DNA of 64,000 nucleotides from JACVRW01 sp963751105 (GCA_963751105.1 CAVVTG010000002.1:2542001-2606000), one strand, 5' to 3'. Shown: positions 1 through 9,722, counted from the first letter of the stretch. A program made the numbers and translations. The notes: generated from the sequence alone by a model not told the origin.

Positions 1-205
1 CCGGGTCGGCCAGCATCGTGATGGCCAGCTCAGCCCCGCGGCCGGCGTCGGCCGGGGAGGCTGCCGCGGCGGCACCCGCCTCGACCAGCGGGCGGGCGCG
101 CTCTGCCGTGCGGTTGTACACGGTCAGGTCGTGCCCGGAGGCGAGCAGTCGTGCCGCCATGCGGCCACCCATGTCGCCGAGCCCGACAAAGGCGATCGCG
201 GTCAT
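1..205 (-). CDS. NAD(P)-dependent oxidoreductase, 3-hydroxyisobutyrate dehydrogenase-like (partial)
   Basis: Only the N-terminal 68 residues lie in the window; the gene runs off the left edge. The start ATG (203-205) opens with a Rossmann dinucleotide motif, GLGDMGGRMA, followed by a second beta strand ending in VYNRT, the pattern of the 6-phosphogluconate/3-hydroxyisobutyrate dehydrogenase family. Such enzymes oxidise beta-hydroxyacids or reduce related aldehydes with NAD(P). The ATG overlaps the TGA of the upstream lysyl-oxidase-like gene (ATGA, 202-205), so the two are probably translationally coupled. The substrate cannot be inferred from this fragment. Confidence 0.85.
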   Translation of the reverse strand, partial: MTAIAFVGLGDMGGRMAARLLASGHDLTVYNRTAERARPLVEAGAAAAASPADAGRGAELAITMLADP

Positions 206-996
206 CCCGGCCTCGTGACGGTCGGCCGTCCCGCACTGCTGCGGCCGATGCGGATCTCGATCGACGAGGTGTTGTTTCGATAGGAGCGCTCGGCGAGGCT
301 GCGGTCGGGATTGACCGTGTGCACCAGCCGGTAGCGCCCGGGTGCGACGTCGGTTATGTCGATCGACTGACCCTCGAGCAGCGGTGCGTAGTCGTCGCCG
401 TAGCCCACCGAGATTCCCTCCCGCAGGCGGCTCAGATCGGGCCGGCTCTTGCCGCAGTTGGTGGTGAACGGCGGCTGCGCGGGCTCGCCCTGGAGGGTAC
501 GCCGCGGCCGGGCGTCGTAGCGGTCGCCGAGACAGAAGCCCGTCTTGTGGTCGCGCCCCACTCGGGCGCCTTCAGGGCCGGGGCGGCGCAGCTCGTAGCG
601 CATGAAGGCCGGATAGTGCCAGTGGCTGTGGTCGGGCGAGATCACGTAGGTCAGGCGAGTGGAGAGCGCCCGCCTGCCGGTCGAGCCATCCACCCGGCGC
701 ACCACCTGGGTCGCGGCCAGCTCGAGCGGCCGGCGCAGATCCCGCTCGGCGTCGACGATCACCGGGCCGCGGCCGAGGTTGCCCGCGGCCGAGCGAAAGC
801 CGAGCTCGTGGCGCAGCTCGCCGTCGCGGACGACCGCGCGGACCGTGAGCTTCGCCGGAGGCTGCGGCACGAGGTCGGGCAGGAGATTGCGCGGCTGGGC
901 GGCCGGTGCGCCACCGGCGGCCAGCCACAGCGCGGCCGCCACGCAGGCCGGGGCGACGGCTGCCACCAAGTGTGCCCTCGTCACAGACGCGGCCAT
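202..996 (-). CDS. Lysyl oxidase-like secreted protein
   Basis: A 264-residue protein with an N-terminal hydrophobic export segment (about residues 8-33). Its central HSHWHY cluster resembles the copper-binding histidine segment of lysyl oxidases, followed by HKTGFCLGD. The C-terminal half carries GISVGYGDDY and a DITDV..GRYRLVHTVNPD run typical of bacterial lysyl-oxidase domains. Family members are copper amine oxidases that oxidise peptidyl lysine or amines outside the cell; activity here is inferred. The ATG at 996 lies 6 nt after a TATGCT box (1003-1008), suggesting leaderless transcription. It is coupled to the dehydrogenase gene downstream. Confidence 0.82.
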   Translation of the reverse strand: MAASVTRAHLVAAVAPACVAAALWLAAGGAPAAQPRNLLPDLVPQPPAKLTVRAVVRDGELRHELGFRSAAGNLGRGPVIVDAERDLRRPLELAATQVVRRVDGSTGRRALSTRLTYVISPDHSHWHYPAFMRYELRRPGPEGARVGRDHKTGFCLGDRYDARPRRTLQGEPAQPPFTTNCGKSRPDLSRLREGISVGYGDDYAPLLEGQSIDITDVAPGRYRLVHTVNPDRSLAERSYRNNTSSIEIRIGRSSAGRPTVTRPG

Positions 997-1020
997 GTGG
1001 CCAGCATAGGCTCAGCGGTC

Positions 1021-2247
1021 TCAGCGCAGCGATCGCGCGCTCAGACCCACCGCCGGCTCCTCGCCCACGGCTGCGTAGCGCTCGTCGAGGGCCACCCCCG
1101 CAACCCAGACGATCTCACCCCTGGCCTCCACCACGGGGAGCGTCCGGCGCAGCGCACGAGGGATCTTGCGGTCGGTGAACAGGTCCTGGAGGCTCTTGGT
1201 CCCGCCGACCCCGACGGGGCGCATGCGATCGCCGTCGCGCCAGGCGCGCACGGTCGCCCCGCCCGCGAGCGCGCCGGCCATGACCGCCACCTCACCCCTC
1301 TCGCCCGGCTCGGCCTCCACCTCCCAGTCCCCGAAGCGCGCACGTCCGGGCACCGGTAGCGCCACCGGGTCCGGCACGGCGAGCTCCGGAGCCCTGGAGA
1401 AGCGGAGCGTCCCGTACTCGGCCACCGCCCTCAGCCCGCCGCCGAGGTCGAGCGACTTGGTGCCCTGCTCGCCGAGCGCCAGGATGGCGGCGGTCTCGGC
1501 GGCCGACAGCGCGCGCACCTCGGCGCCCGGGACCGCCGCCTGCTCGGCGAGACGGCGGAGCACGAGACGGCGCAGGGCCGCCGGCAGCTCGCCCAGGCCG
1601 GCCAGCGAGATCGCCGGGCCGCCACCGAGCACGTCGAGCGCGTCGTCGACGGCGTGGTCGAGCAGCTCGGCCTCCTCGCGCAGCTGGCGCGCGGTCTCGG
1701 CCAGCGTCCGCTCGGCCGCCGGACCCACGCTCCGCAGCGCGTCCAGCAGATCGTGGCGCACGCGAGCGCGAGCGAAGCGGCGGTCGGCGTTCGACGGATC
1801 CTCGCGCCACTCGAGCCCGCGCGCCCGCAGGTGGGCGCGCACGTCCTCGCGCGTGACCATGAGCAGCGGCCGCACCAGCCGGCCCCGGCGCGGCGCCATG
1901 CCATGGAGCGCTCGCGAGCCGGGCGACACCGCCAGGCGGTAGAGCACGGTCTCGGCCTGATCGGAGGCAGTGTGGGCCGCGGCGTAGTCGGCGGGTGCCA
2001 GTCGCTCCGCCAGGGCGTAGCGGGCGTCGCGGGCGCGCTCCTGGAGGTTCCCGGCCCCCTCGCCCAGATCGACTCGCTCCACCTGGAGGGGCACCCGCAT
2101 CTGCGCGCAGAGACGGCGGACCAGCTCCTCGTCGGCGTCGGCGCCCTCGCGCAGGCCGTAGTTCACGTGCAGAGCCGAGACCCGCGCCTCGAGTCTCTTC
2201 GCCACGTCGAGCAGCGCCACCGAGTCGCCCCCGCCCGAGACGAGCAC
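1021..2247 (-). CDS. tilS: tRNA(Ile)-lysidine synthase TilS, 5' end disturbed
   Basis: TilS modifies the wobble C34 of the AUA-decoding tRNA(Ile) to lysidine using ATP and lysine. The PP-loop motif SGGGDS lies within the first ten residues from the GTG at 2247, followed by HVNYGLR and a C-terminal TilS substrate-binding region; 408 residues is typical length. The family normally has about 20 more residues before the PP-loop. The same frame stays open upstream (encoding roughly GPLDAARESGLIRPREPLLV) but has no ATG, GTG or TTG. An ATG overlapping the cyclase stop (ATGA, 2312-2315) would join this frame if the C5 run near 2298-2302 had one more C. The true start is therefore probably 2315, lost by a one-base deletion or assembly error. 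Confidence 0.92.
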   Translation of the reverse strand: MLVSGGGDSVALLDVAKRLEARVSALHVNYGLREGADADEELVRRLCAQMRVPLQVERVDLGEGAGNLQERARDARYALAERLAPADYAAAHTASDQAETVLYRLAVSPGSRALHGMAPRRGRLVRPLLMVTREDVRAHLRARGLEWREDPSNADRRFARARVRHDLLDALRSVGPAAERTLAETARQLREEAELLDHAVDDALDVLGGGPAISLAGLGELPAALRRLVLRRLAEQAAVPGAEVRALSAAETAAILALGEQGTKSLDLGGGLRAVAEYGTLRFSRAPELAVPDPVALPVPGRARFGDWEVEAEPGERGEVAVMAGALAGGATVRAWRDGDRMRPVGVGGTKSLQDLFTDRKIPRALRRTLPVVEARGEIVWVAGVALDERYAAVGEEPAVGLSARSLR

Positions 2248-2311
2248 CAGCAGTGGCTCGCGCGGGCGGATCAGGCCGCTCTCGCGCGCGGCGTCGAGGG
2301 GGCCGTGGTGC

Positions 2312-3508
2312 TCATGCCTCGTCGCGCCGTGTGGCCCGGCACAGCTGGCGGGGCTCCTCGAAGCCCTTGAGCTTGACCTGGCCGATGCCCTCGAAGGTCA
2401 GGTGCGCGGCGCCCCTGACGGCATCGACCACCGCGTCGCTCACCAGCACCTCGGCGCCGCGTGCGCGGGCCACCACGCGCGAGGCCAGGTTGACCTCGCG
2501 GCCGTAGTAGTCCCCGTCGCGGTAGAGCGCCGTGCCGTAGTGGATGCCGATCCGCGGCTCCGGGCGCTCGTCGAACAGCCCCAGGAAGCCCACTGCCCAG
2601 TCCACCAGCGCGTTCACGTCGTGGCCCACGACCATGACCTCGTCGCCGATCGTCTTCACCACGCGCGCGTCGTCGGGCAGCGTGTTGGAGACGCCCTCCA
2701 CGAAACGCTCCACCGACGAGAGCGCCTCCTCGTCCCCCGCCTCCTCGGTGAAGCGGGCGTAGCCGGCCAGGTCGGCGAAGGCGATCGCCACCCGTACCCG
2801 CCCGTGTCCCAGCTCGTCGCCCTCGAGCTCGGCCTCCATGTGGCCCACCACGTCCTGCTCGACGAAGTGCACGAGGTAGCGCTGGTGCATGTAGTCCATG
2901 AGCGGAGAGGCGAGCGGCAGCAGGTCGCCGGCCAGCGCCTGCATCTCCTCGGCCATCTGCAGGCCGGGCACCCCCTCCCGCATGAGCGGCTCGTGGACGT
3001 AGAGGTGAAACAGGCGCACCTCGGCGTCGGCGATCTGAGCGAGCGACTGGCCGTAGACGCGCACGAGCTGGAGGAAGGCGACGAGCGGGAAGCCCGCCTC
3101 AACCACCGAGGCCACGTAGCGCAGCGCCTGCAGATCGTCGTCGGTCAGCTGGTCGACGCCGCCGGCGGGCAGGCCGAGGGTGACCCAGAAGCGCTCGATC
3201 AGCTCCGGCTCGAGGCCGGTCTCGCGCGATGCCTCCTTGAGCGTGTGCCGCCGCTCCGCCCCCGCGAACATCTCCTCGATGTAGCCGTAGGCGAGCCGGC
3301 CCTGCTCCCCCGCCTCCCTGATCTGCGCCAGCCGGTGGCCGCGTTCGCGCAGCCGAGCCACGATGCGGGCGTGGGCCACGGCGGCGGTGCTCCACTCGCC
3401 GGAGCCGTCCACCTGGGGGATCACCCCGGCCCGCACCCAGCGGCGCAGCGTGGCCGGGGTCACCCCCACCCGCTCGGCGGCTTGCTTGGTCGACAGGCGC
3501 TCGCTCAC
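2312..3508 (-). CDS. MerR-type HTH / class III adenylate cyclase fusion
   Basis: A 398-residue protein with three parts: an N-terminal MerR-type winged helix (about residues 1-70, TPATLRRWVRAGVIP), a helical middle region resembling the actinobacterial adenylate-cyclase regulatory domain, and a C-terminal class III cyclase catalytic domain (about 235-385). Visible catalytic features are FADLAGY (first metal Asp), VKTIGDEVM (substrate Lys and second metal Asp) and NLASRV (transition-state Asn/Arg). All are present, so cAMP synthesis from ATP is expected. I chose GTG 3508 over GTG 3517 because a TATTGT box (3516-3521) lies 7 nt upstream. The stop overlaps the presumed tilS ATG. The HTH may let it bind DNA directly, which is inference. 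Confidence 0.88.
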   Translation of the reverse strand: MSERLSTKQAAERVGVTPATLRRWVRAGVIPQVDGSGEWSTAAVAHARIVARLRERGHRLAQIREAGEQGRLAYGYIEEMFAGAERRHTLKEASRETGLEPELIERFWVTLGLPAGGVDQLTDDDLQALRYVASVVEAGFPLVAFLQLVRVYGQSLAQIADAEVRLFHLYVHEPLMREGVPGLQMAEEMQALAGDLLPLASPLMDYMHQRYLVHFVEQDVVGHMEAELEGDELGHGRVRVAIAFADLAGYARFTEEAGDEEALSSVERFVEGVSNTLPDDARVVKTIGDEVMVVGHDVNALVDWAVGFLGLFDERPEPRIGIHYGTALYRDGDYYGREVNLASRVVARARGAEVLVSDAVVDAVRGAAHLTFEGIGQVKLKGFEEPRQLCRATRRDEA

Positions 3509-3563
3509 GGTAGACACAATAGGATCGCGCCGGCAGTCTCACCGAGGGGAGTGGAAGGGACCC

Positions 3564-5567
3564 TTGAACTACTTCGTCACCGGCGCGACAGGCTTCATCG
3601 GCAGGCACCTGGTGGCCGAGCTGCTCGAGCGCGACGGCACCGTGTACGTGCTCGTCCGCGAGGGCTCGCGCGGCAAGCTCGACGCACTGATCCAGCGCCT
3701 CGGCGCCCCCGACGGCCGCATCGTGCCGGTGAGCGGCGACCTGTCCAAGCCGGGGCTCGGCGTGGAGGGGTTCGACGACCGGATCGACCACCTGTTCCAC
3801 CTCGCGGCGGTCTACGACGTCGAGGCGGACGAGGAGTCGTCGGAACGGGCCAACGTCGACGGCACCCGCCACGTGATCGAGTTCGCCAACTCCCACGACG
3901 TGGGGCGCTTCCACCACGTGAGCTCGATCGCGGTGGCGGGCGACTACAAGGGCGTGTTCCAGGAGGACATGTTCGACGAGGGCCAGAGCCTGCCCCACCA
4001 CTACCACCGCACCAAGTACGAGTCGGAGCGCCTGGTGCGCGAGGAGGTGAAGGCCGACACCCTCGTCTTCCGGCCGGGCATCGTCGTCGGTCACTCGGAG
4101 ACCGGCGAGATGGACAAGATCGACGGCCCGTACTACTTCTTCAAGCTGCTCCAGCGCCTGCGGCACGCCCTGCCGGAGTGGTTCCCGCTCGCAGGACCGC
4201 AGGGCGGGCAGACCAACATCGTGCCGGTGGACTTCGTGGCTCGCGCGCTGGACCACATCGCGCATCTCTCCGACGAGGAGCTCCCGAGCCGCACCTTCCA
4301 CCTGGTGGACCCGGAGCCGATGACGGTGGGCGAGGCGCTCAACGAGTTCGCCAAGGCCGCTCACGCGCCGCAGTTCGCCATGCGCGTGGACCAGAACCTG
4401 ACCAACGCGGTCCCCCCTCCCGTGCGCGCCGGGGTGATGGCGCTCCCGCCGGTAAAGCGCATCCGCGATCAGGTCTTCCACGACCTCGGCATCCCGCCGG
4501 CCGCGATGGAGAACCGCGACTTCCAGGCCAAGTTCGACGCTCGCGACAGCCAGCGGGCCCTCACCGGGACCGGGATCGCGGTGCCGCCGCTGTCGACCTA
4601 CGCACCGCGGGTGTGGGACTACTGGGAGCGCAACCTCGATCCCGACCTGTTCCGCGAGCGCTCGCTGGCCGCGTCGGTGAGCGGCAAGAAGATCCTGATC
4701 ACCGGAGCGTCGAGCGGGATCGGCCTCGAGACGGCGCTCAAGGTGGGAGAGGCCGGCGGAGAGGTGCTGCTGGTGTCGCGCACGCGCGAGAAGCTCGAGG
4801 AGGTGGCCCGCCAGGTGGAGGAGGCCGGCGGCGTGGCGCACGTGCACCCGGCCGACCTCTCCGATCTGGACGACATCGACCGTCTAGCCGCCGAGGTGCT
4901 CGAGGAGCACGGCGGCATCGACGTGCTGATCAACAACGCCGGCCGCTCGATCCGGCGCTCGGTGGCGCGCTCCTATGACCGCTTCCACGACTACGAGCGC
5001 ACGATGCAGCTCAACTACTTCGGGGCGCTCAAGCTGATCCTGGCCCTGCTGCCGGGGATGAGGGAGCGGCGCTCGGGCCACATCATCAACGTCAGCTCGA
5101 TCGGCGTGCAGACCAACACCCCGCGCTTCTCCGCCTACGTGGCCTCGAAGGCCGCCCTCGACGCGTTCTCGCGCTGCGTCGCCCCGGAGTGCGTGAACGA
5201 CAACGTCAAGTTCACCACCGTCTACATGCCGCTGGTGCGCACGCCGATGATCGCCCCGACCGACATCTACAAGGCCTTCCCGACGCTCACCCCGGAGGAG
5301 GCCGCCAAGATGCTCACCGACGCGATGATCGACAAGCCCAAGCGCATGGCCTCACGCCTGGGCACGTTCGGCGAGGTCCTCTACGCGGTCTCCCCGAAGA
5401 CCGTCGACATCGTCCTCAACACCGCCTACAACCTGTTCCCCGACTCGACGGCGGCCAAGGCTCCGACGGACGGCAAGCCGGCCCCCGCGGACGAGAAGCG
5501 GGGCGGCGACGAGATCTCCAGCGAGGCGGTGGCCATGGCCTACCTCCTGCGCGGAGTGCACTTCTAA
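3564..5567 (+). CDS. Bifunctional fatty acyl-CoA reductase (two fused SDR domains)
   Basis: A 667-residue protein starting at TTG 3564, behind a GGAAGGGA ribosome-binding site; no ATG is in frame. The N-terminal extended SDR has TGATGFIG (residues 6-13) and a Y147-x3-K151 pair. The C-terminal classical SDR has TGASSGIG (380-387), NNAG (457-460) and Y525-x3-K529. Order, length and many segments (HSETGEMDKIDGPYYFF, WDYWERNLDPDLF, RTMQLNYFG) match, from memory, the Marinobacter two-domain reductase and mycobacterial AcrA1-type proteins. These reduce acyl-CoA to aldehyde and then to fatty alcohol with NADPH. The product may feed wax esters or ether lipids. It is divergent from the cyclase gene. 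Confidence 0.92.
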   Translation: MNYFVTGATGFIGRHLVAELLERDGTVYVLVREGSRGKLDALIQRLGAPDGRIVPVSGDLSKPGLGVEGFDDRIDHLFHLAAVYDVEADEESSERANVDGTRHVIEFANSHDVGRFHHVSSIAVAGDYKGVFQEDMFDEGQSLPHHYHRTKYESERLVREEVKADTLVFRPGIVVGHSETGEMDKIDGPYYFFKLLQRLRHALPEWFPLAGPQGGQTNIVPVDFVARALDHIAHLSDEELPSRTFHLVDPEPMTVGEALNEFAKAAHAPQFAMRVDQNLTNAVPPPVRAGVMALPPVKRIRDQVFHDLGIPPAAMENRDFQAKFDARDSQRALTGTGIAVPPLSTYAPRVWDYWERNLDPDLFRERSLAASVSGKKILITGASSGIGLETALKVGEAGGEVLLVSRTREKLEEVARQVEEAGGVAHVHPADLSDLDDIDRLAAEVLEEHGGIDVLINNAGRSIRRSVARSYDRFHDYERTMQLNYFGALKLILALLPGMRERRSGHIINVSSIGVQTNTPRFSAYVASKAALDAFSRCVAPECVNDNVKFTTVYMPLVRTPMIAPTDIYKAFPTLTPEEAAKMLTDAMIDKPKRMASRLGTFGEVLYAVSPKTVDIVLNTAYNLFPDSTAAKAPTDGKPAPADEKRGGDEISSEAVAMAYLLRGVHF

Positions 5568-5580
5568 CGCGTTCGGGGCG

Positions 5581-7332
5581 TCAGGAAGCGGACACCACGC
5601 TGAGCGGGACCCACTTGGGCTTCGAGCGGTTGCCGACCCGGTCGATCGCCACCGCCACCGCCCGGTAGCGGCCCTCGGGCAGCCGGCGCTTGCGGACCTT
5701 GCCCGTGAAGCGCAGGCTCCCCGGCCCCGGGCCCGCCGCGCGGCCGACGCTCGTGACCTTCAGCCAGCGCGTGCACGACCGCGCCCGGCGGCCGGCTCGC
5801 TGCGGGCTCACGCAGCGGCCCTTGACTCTGCGCCCGGACACCGCCCGTCGCAACGAGACCGAGACCCGCACGCGCTCCGACACGCGGAAGCGCAGGCGAA
5901 CGGCTCGGGCGACGCCGGCGGCGGCGGATGCGCTTGACCCGCCCGAACGGCCGCGCGTCGCCAGCCGGCGCGCGGACGCCTTCAAACCCTTCAGCACCGG
6001 GCGGATGGCGTCGACCTCGAGCATCCTCCTGGCGCGGCGCTCGGCCGTCGCGCCGTGTGGGTCGGTCACACGCACGCGTGGGATCAGGGTCGTGCTCGAG
6101 TCGAACGTGCGCGTAACCCGCGGCTCGCTGCCGGTCGACGTCTCGAACACACGGTTGCCGTCGAGGTCCCACTGGTAGCGCAGGCCCAGCCCTTCCGGGT
6201 CGGTGGAGGCGGACGCGTCGAAGGTCACGGGCCGGCCTCCCCCCACCATTCGCGGCGTGAAGCTCAGGGCCGCCGTGGGCTCCCGGTTGACCACGATGGC
6301 GAGACCGAGCGGGTTGTTGAACATGGAGCTCGAGCGGAAGATGCGCGCCGCGCCCGTTCCGCGGTTGACGCTCACCAGCCCGCCCTCCAGGGTGTTGAGG
6401 GAGTAGTCGGACACCAGCAGGTTGCCGTCCGGCGCCACGGCCACCCGCTGGGGCTGCTCGAACGCGTCCGTGGGGCTGACGTTAGGAGTGATCACCTGCT
6501 GCACGCCGTTGCCCGGGTTCACGGCCGCCACGGCCGCGGGGGCGCTGCGCTGGTTGACCACCAGGACGGTCCCGCTCGGCTCAACTGTGACGCCCACGGG
6601 ACCGAGGAACAAACCGCCCCCGGCGGAGGGATTCATGGAGACCCACGCCTGCGCCCCGCTCGCCGGATCGACTCCGATGACGCCTCCGCCCGTGGGCGTG
6701 CAAGGGATCAGGGTGACCGTGTTCTCCACCAGTGCGCCGAAGTCGCTGACCAAGATCCGGCCCTGGGCGTTGACGGCGATGCCGAACGGGTAGCAGAGGT
6801 CGCCCGCGCGGGTGATGACGGTCTGAGCGCCCGTGGCCGGGTTGACTCGAACCACGGCCGCCTGGAAGTCGCCCCCGCGCGGATTGCCGCCCACGCCGAC
6901 GTTCTCCACCACGTAGAGCGACCCGTCGCGGGCCAGAGCCACACCGGCCGGATCCACCAGCTGGCCTCCGAGGGAGACGAGCGACTGCCGGCCCGTGGCG
7001 AGGTCCACCCGGATCACCCGCCCGTCGGCCGCGGGCGCGGGACCGGACGCGAACTCCCCCATGTCGGCCACGTAGAGGCTGCCTCCACCCGGCGCCACGG
7101 CGATGTCGTAGGGGTGGCGAAACAGGTCGCCCTGGGCGCCGTTGCGCGACACCTCGGCGGTCTCGCCGGTCACCGGGTCCACACGCAGGATCACGGGCCA
7201 CGGCCGGCCGTCCTTGTTGACCACCGAGTTGGCGACGTACGCGACCCAGGGGTCACCGGGCGCGGCTTGGGCCGCGCCGGTCAGCACCAGCAGGGTGACG
7301 AGAACGGCAGTGGTTGCGTAAATCAGGCGGAT
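5581..7332 (-). CDS. Secreted NHL/SMP-30-type beta-propeller with PKD domain
   Basis: The N-terminal two thirds contains repeated blades (RVDPVTGE, RVDLATGR, RVNPATGA, each followed by a GVA/GIAV strand) forming an NHL-like propeller. A PKD domain follows (PVTFDASASTDPEG, RVTDPHGA), then a basic C-terminal beta region. The first GTG in frame (7287) would cut the signal peptide in half. The frame upstream reads as a clean export signal, RLIYATTAVLVTLLVLTGAAQA, from an ATC codon at 7332. A promoter TTGAAA-N17-TACTTT places its -10 box 8 nt before that ATC, so I annotate an unusual ATC start on a leaderless mRNA. No enzymatic function is recognisable. It is convergent with the acyl-CoA reductase gene. 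Confidence 0.75.
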   Translation of the reverse strand: MRLIYATTAVLVTLLVLTGAAQAAPGDPWVAYVANSVVNKDGRPWPVILRVDPVTGETAEVSRNGAQGDLFRHPYDIAVAPGGGSLYVADMGEFASGPAPAADGRVIRVDLATGRQSLVSLGGQLVDPAGVALARDGSLYVVENVGVGGNPRGGDFQAAVVRVNPATGAQTVITRAGDLCYPFGIAVNAQGRILVSDFGALVENTVTLIPCTPTGGGVIGVDPASGAQAWVSMNPSAGGGLFLGPVGVTVEPSGTVLVVNQRSAPAAVAAVNPGNGVQQVITPNVSPTDAFEQPQRVAVAPDGNLLVSDYSLNTLEGGLVSVNRGTGAARIFRSSSMFNNPLGLAIVVNREPTAALSFTPRMVGGGRPVTFDASASTDPEGLGLRYQWDLDGNRVFETSTGSEPRVTRTFDSSTTLIPRVRVTDPHGATAERRARRMLEVDAIRPVLKGLKASARRLATRGRSGGSSASAAAGVARAVRLRFRVSERVRVSVSLRRAVSGRRVKGRCVSPQRAGRRARSCTRWLKVTSVGRAAGPGPGSLRFTGKVRKRRLPEGRYRAVAVAIDRVGNRSKPKWVPLSVVSAS

Positions 7333-7340
7333 CGCGATTC

Positions 7341-7369
7341 AAAGTAGGGGCGGGGTGTCCCTTTTTCAA
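7341..7369 (-). promoter_or_regulatory. Promoter of the NHL/PKD gene
   Basis: On the minus strand: -35 TTGAAA (7364-7369), 17-nt spacer, -10 TACTTT (7341-7346). Transcription would start near 7332-7334, at the ATC proposed as start codon. Confidence 0.6.
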
Positions 7370-7396
7370 CAGCAGGGAGCGCCCCTGCACCTCTCA

Positions 7397-8319
<923 letters not shown>

Positions 8320-8323
<4 letters not shown>

Positions 8324-9288
8324 GCCGCCTCCGCCCGGCGGGGCTGCCTGCTGGCCCAGTCCTCCACCGCCCCGACGGTCGAATGACGCGGCCGGAAGCC
8401 GATCTCGACCGCGAGCCGGGCGGTGTCCACGCCGCGCCCGTAGCGCAGCAGTCGCCGGAAGTCGTCCGAGTAGCCCGAGAGCCCGACCCTGCGCCCCGCC
8501 GCGGTGAGCGGAGCGAACAGCGGCCCGGCGAGGGGAAGCGGCGCGCGGCCGGCCAGCCGGACCATGCGGTGGAGGCCGATGGTGCCCTCTCCGGCGACGT
8601 TCACCGGCCCCTGCACCGGATTGCGCACGGCCGCCACGATCGCGTCGAGCGCGTCGCGCTCGTCCACGAGCTGGATGCGGGGGTCGAAGCCGAGGTAGGT
8701 GGGGCAGGCCGGCTGGGAGAGGTAGCGGCTGATCTGCGTTACCAGCGAGGCTCCGATCGCCGGCTGATAGCGCAGCATCGTGCAGGTCACTCCCTCGTGG
8801 CGGCGGGCGTAGGTCTCGAAGTAGTTCTCGATCTCGGCCACGTCGCGCTGGAACCGGGTGCGGAGGGGAAACAGGCGCGTCATCTCCTCGCCGAAGAACT
8901 GCGGCGCGTGGGGCTCGGCTCCGTAGACCCCGGCCGACCCGCGCACCACGATCGTCTCGAGCGTGCGCGCCTTCTCGCAGGCGGCCAGCAGCTGAAGCGA
9001 GCCGATCACGTTGACGTCGTGCATCGCCCGCGAGGACATCGCGGGCCCCGGCTGGCGCACGATCTGCTCGTGCACCAGGGTGTCGACCTCCAGCCTCGGT
9101 ATCACCCGGGCCAGGCCGGCGTCACGTATGTCGGCCTCGATGAACTCGGTGCGCTCGAGCTCGATCCGCGGCCGGCGGGTGTCGAGGCCGGCCACGTAGG
9201 ACACGCCGGGGTCGTTCTCGAGCCGGGAGGCCAGCAGGGTGCCCAGCTGGCTTCCGACGCCGGTGATCAGGACACGGCGGCCGGCCAC
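8320..9288 (-). CDS. NAD-dependent epimerase/dehydratase family protein (GalE2-like SDR)
   Basis: A 322-residue extended SDR. Its nucleotide-binding motif is GVGSQLG rather than GxxGxxG, followed by a GLDTRRP acidic strand end. The serine strand (VVRGSAGVYG) is present, but the expected YxxxK is replaced by a YFETYARRH segment, so catalysis is doubtful or different. GTG start at 9288 overlaps by one base the TAG stop of the coiled-coil gene upstream, and its own stop overlaps the acyltransferase ATG. A three-gene operon is therefore likely. It resembles mycobacterial GalE2-like proteins of unclear function. Confidence 0.82.
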
Positions 9289-9671
9289 TACGTTGTGCGC
9301 TTGGAGGGCGAGCGCTTGGGGCTCTTCTTGGCCGGCGCCCGCTTGGTGCTCTTCTTGGCCGTCGCGCGCTTGGCCGGCAGCCGCTCCTCGATGGCGTCGA
9401 GCCGGCGCCCGATCGCCCGCAGCTCGGACCTGAGCTCGCGCACGTCGTCCACCGTGGCGGGGCGCCGGCCCTCGATGGCGCCGGCCATGCTGCGCCGCCC
9501 GCGCGCCAGGCGCTCCTCCGCCCCGCGGCGAAGGTCTTCGACCGAATGCACCACGTCGTCGAGCGCGCCCTGGGCGGCCTCGCGGCTGCGTCCGGCCGAG
9601 CCCATGGTGGACTCCACCGTGCGCTCCACGGCCTCGCGAAGGGAATCCGACTTCGACGTTCGCTGTGCCAT
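9288..9671 (-). CDS. Coiled-coil protein with lysine-rich tail
   Basis: A 127-residue protein: an amphipathic helical N-terminus (SLREAVERTVESTM), a predicted coiled coil (VRELRSELRAIGRRLDAIEE) and a basic AKK/PKRSPSKR tail that could bind nucleic acid or polyanions. This architecture resembles phasin-like or granule-associated proteins, without a specific match. ATG 9671 is 7 nt from a TAGGCT box (9679-9684). First gene of the SDR/acyltransferase operon. Its RELRSELRAIGRRLDAIEERL stretch resembles the helix of the 10396-10842 protein. Confidence 0.75.
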   Translation of the reverse strand: MAQRTSKSDSLREAVERTVESTMGSAGRSREAAQGALDDVVHSVEDLRRGAEERLARGRRSMAGAIEGRRPATVDDVRELRSELRAIGRRLDAIEERLPAKRATAKKSTKRAPAKKSPKRSPSKRTT

Positions 9672-9722
9672 CGCTTCGAGCCTACTCCCTGCGCTCGCGC
9701 AGACCTCTAACTTTCGGCAGCT

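Noticed and set aside
151..1359. Long plus-strand open frame opposite the lysyl-oxidase and tilS genes
   Set aside because: Antisense shadow of real minus-strand genes; composition is Arg/His/Ala biased with no recognisable motif.
2402..4978. 858-codon open frame on the plus strand
   Set aside because: Covers the cyclase antisense and the reductase in another frame; no domain match, unlike the reductase frame.
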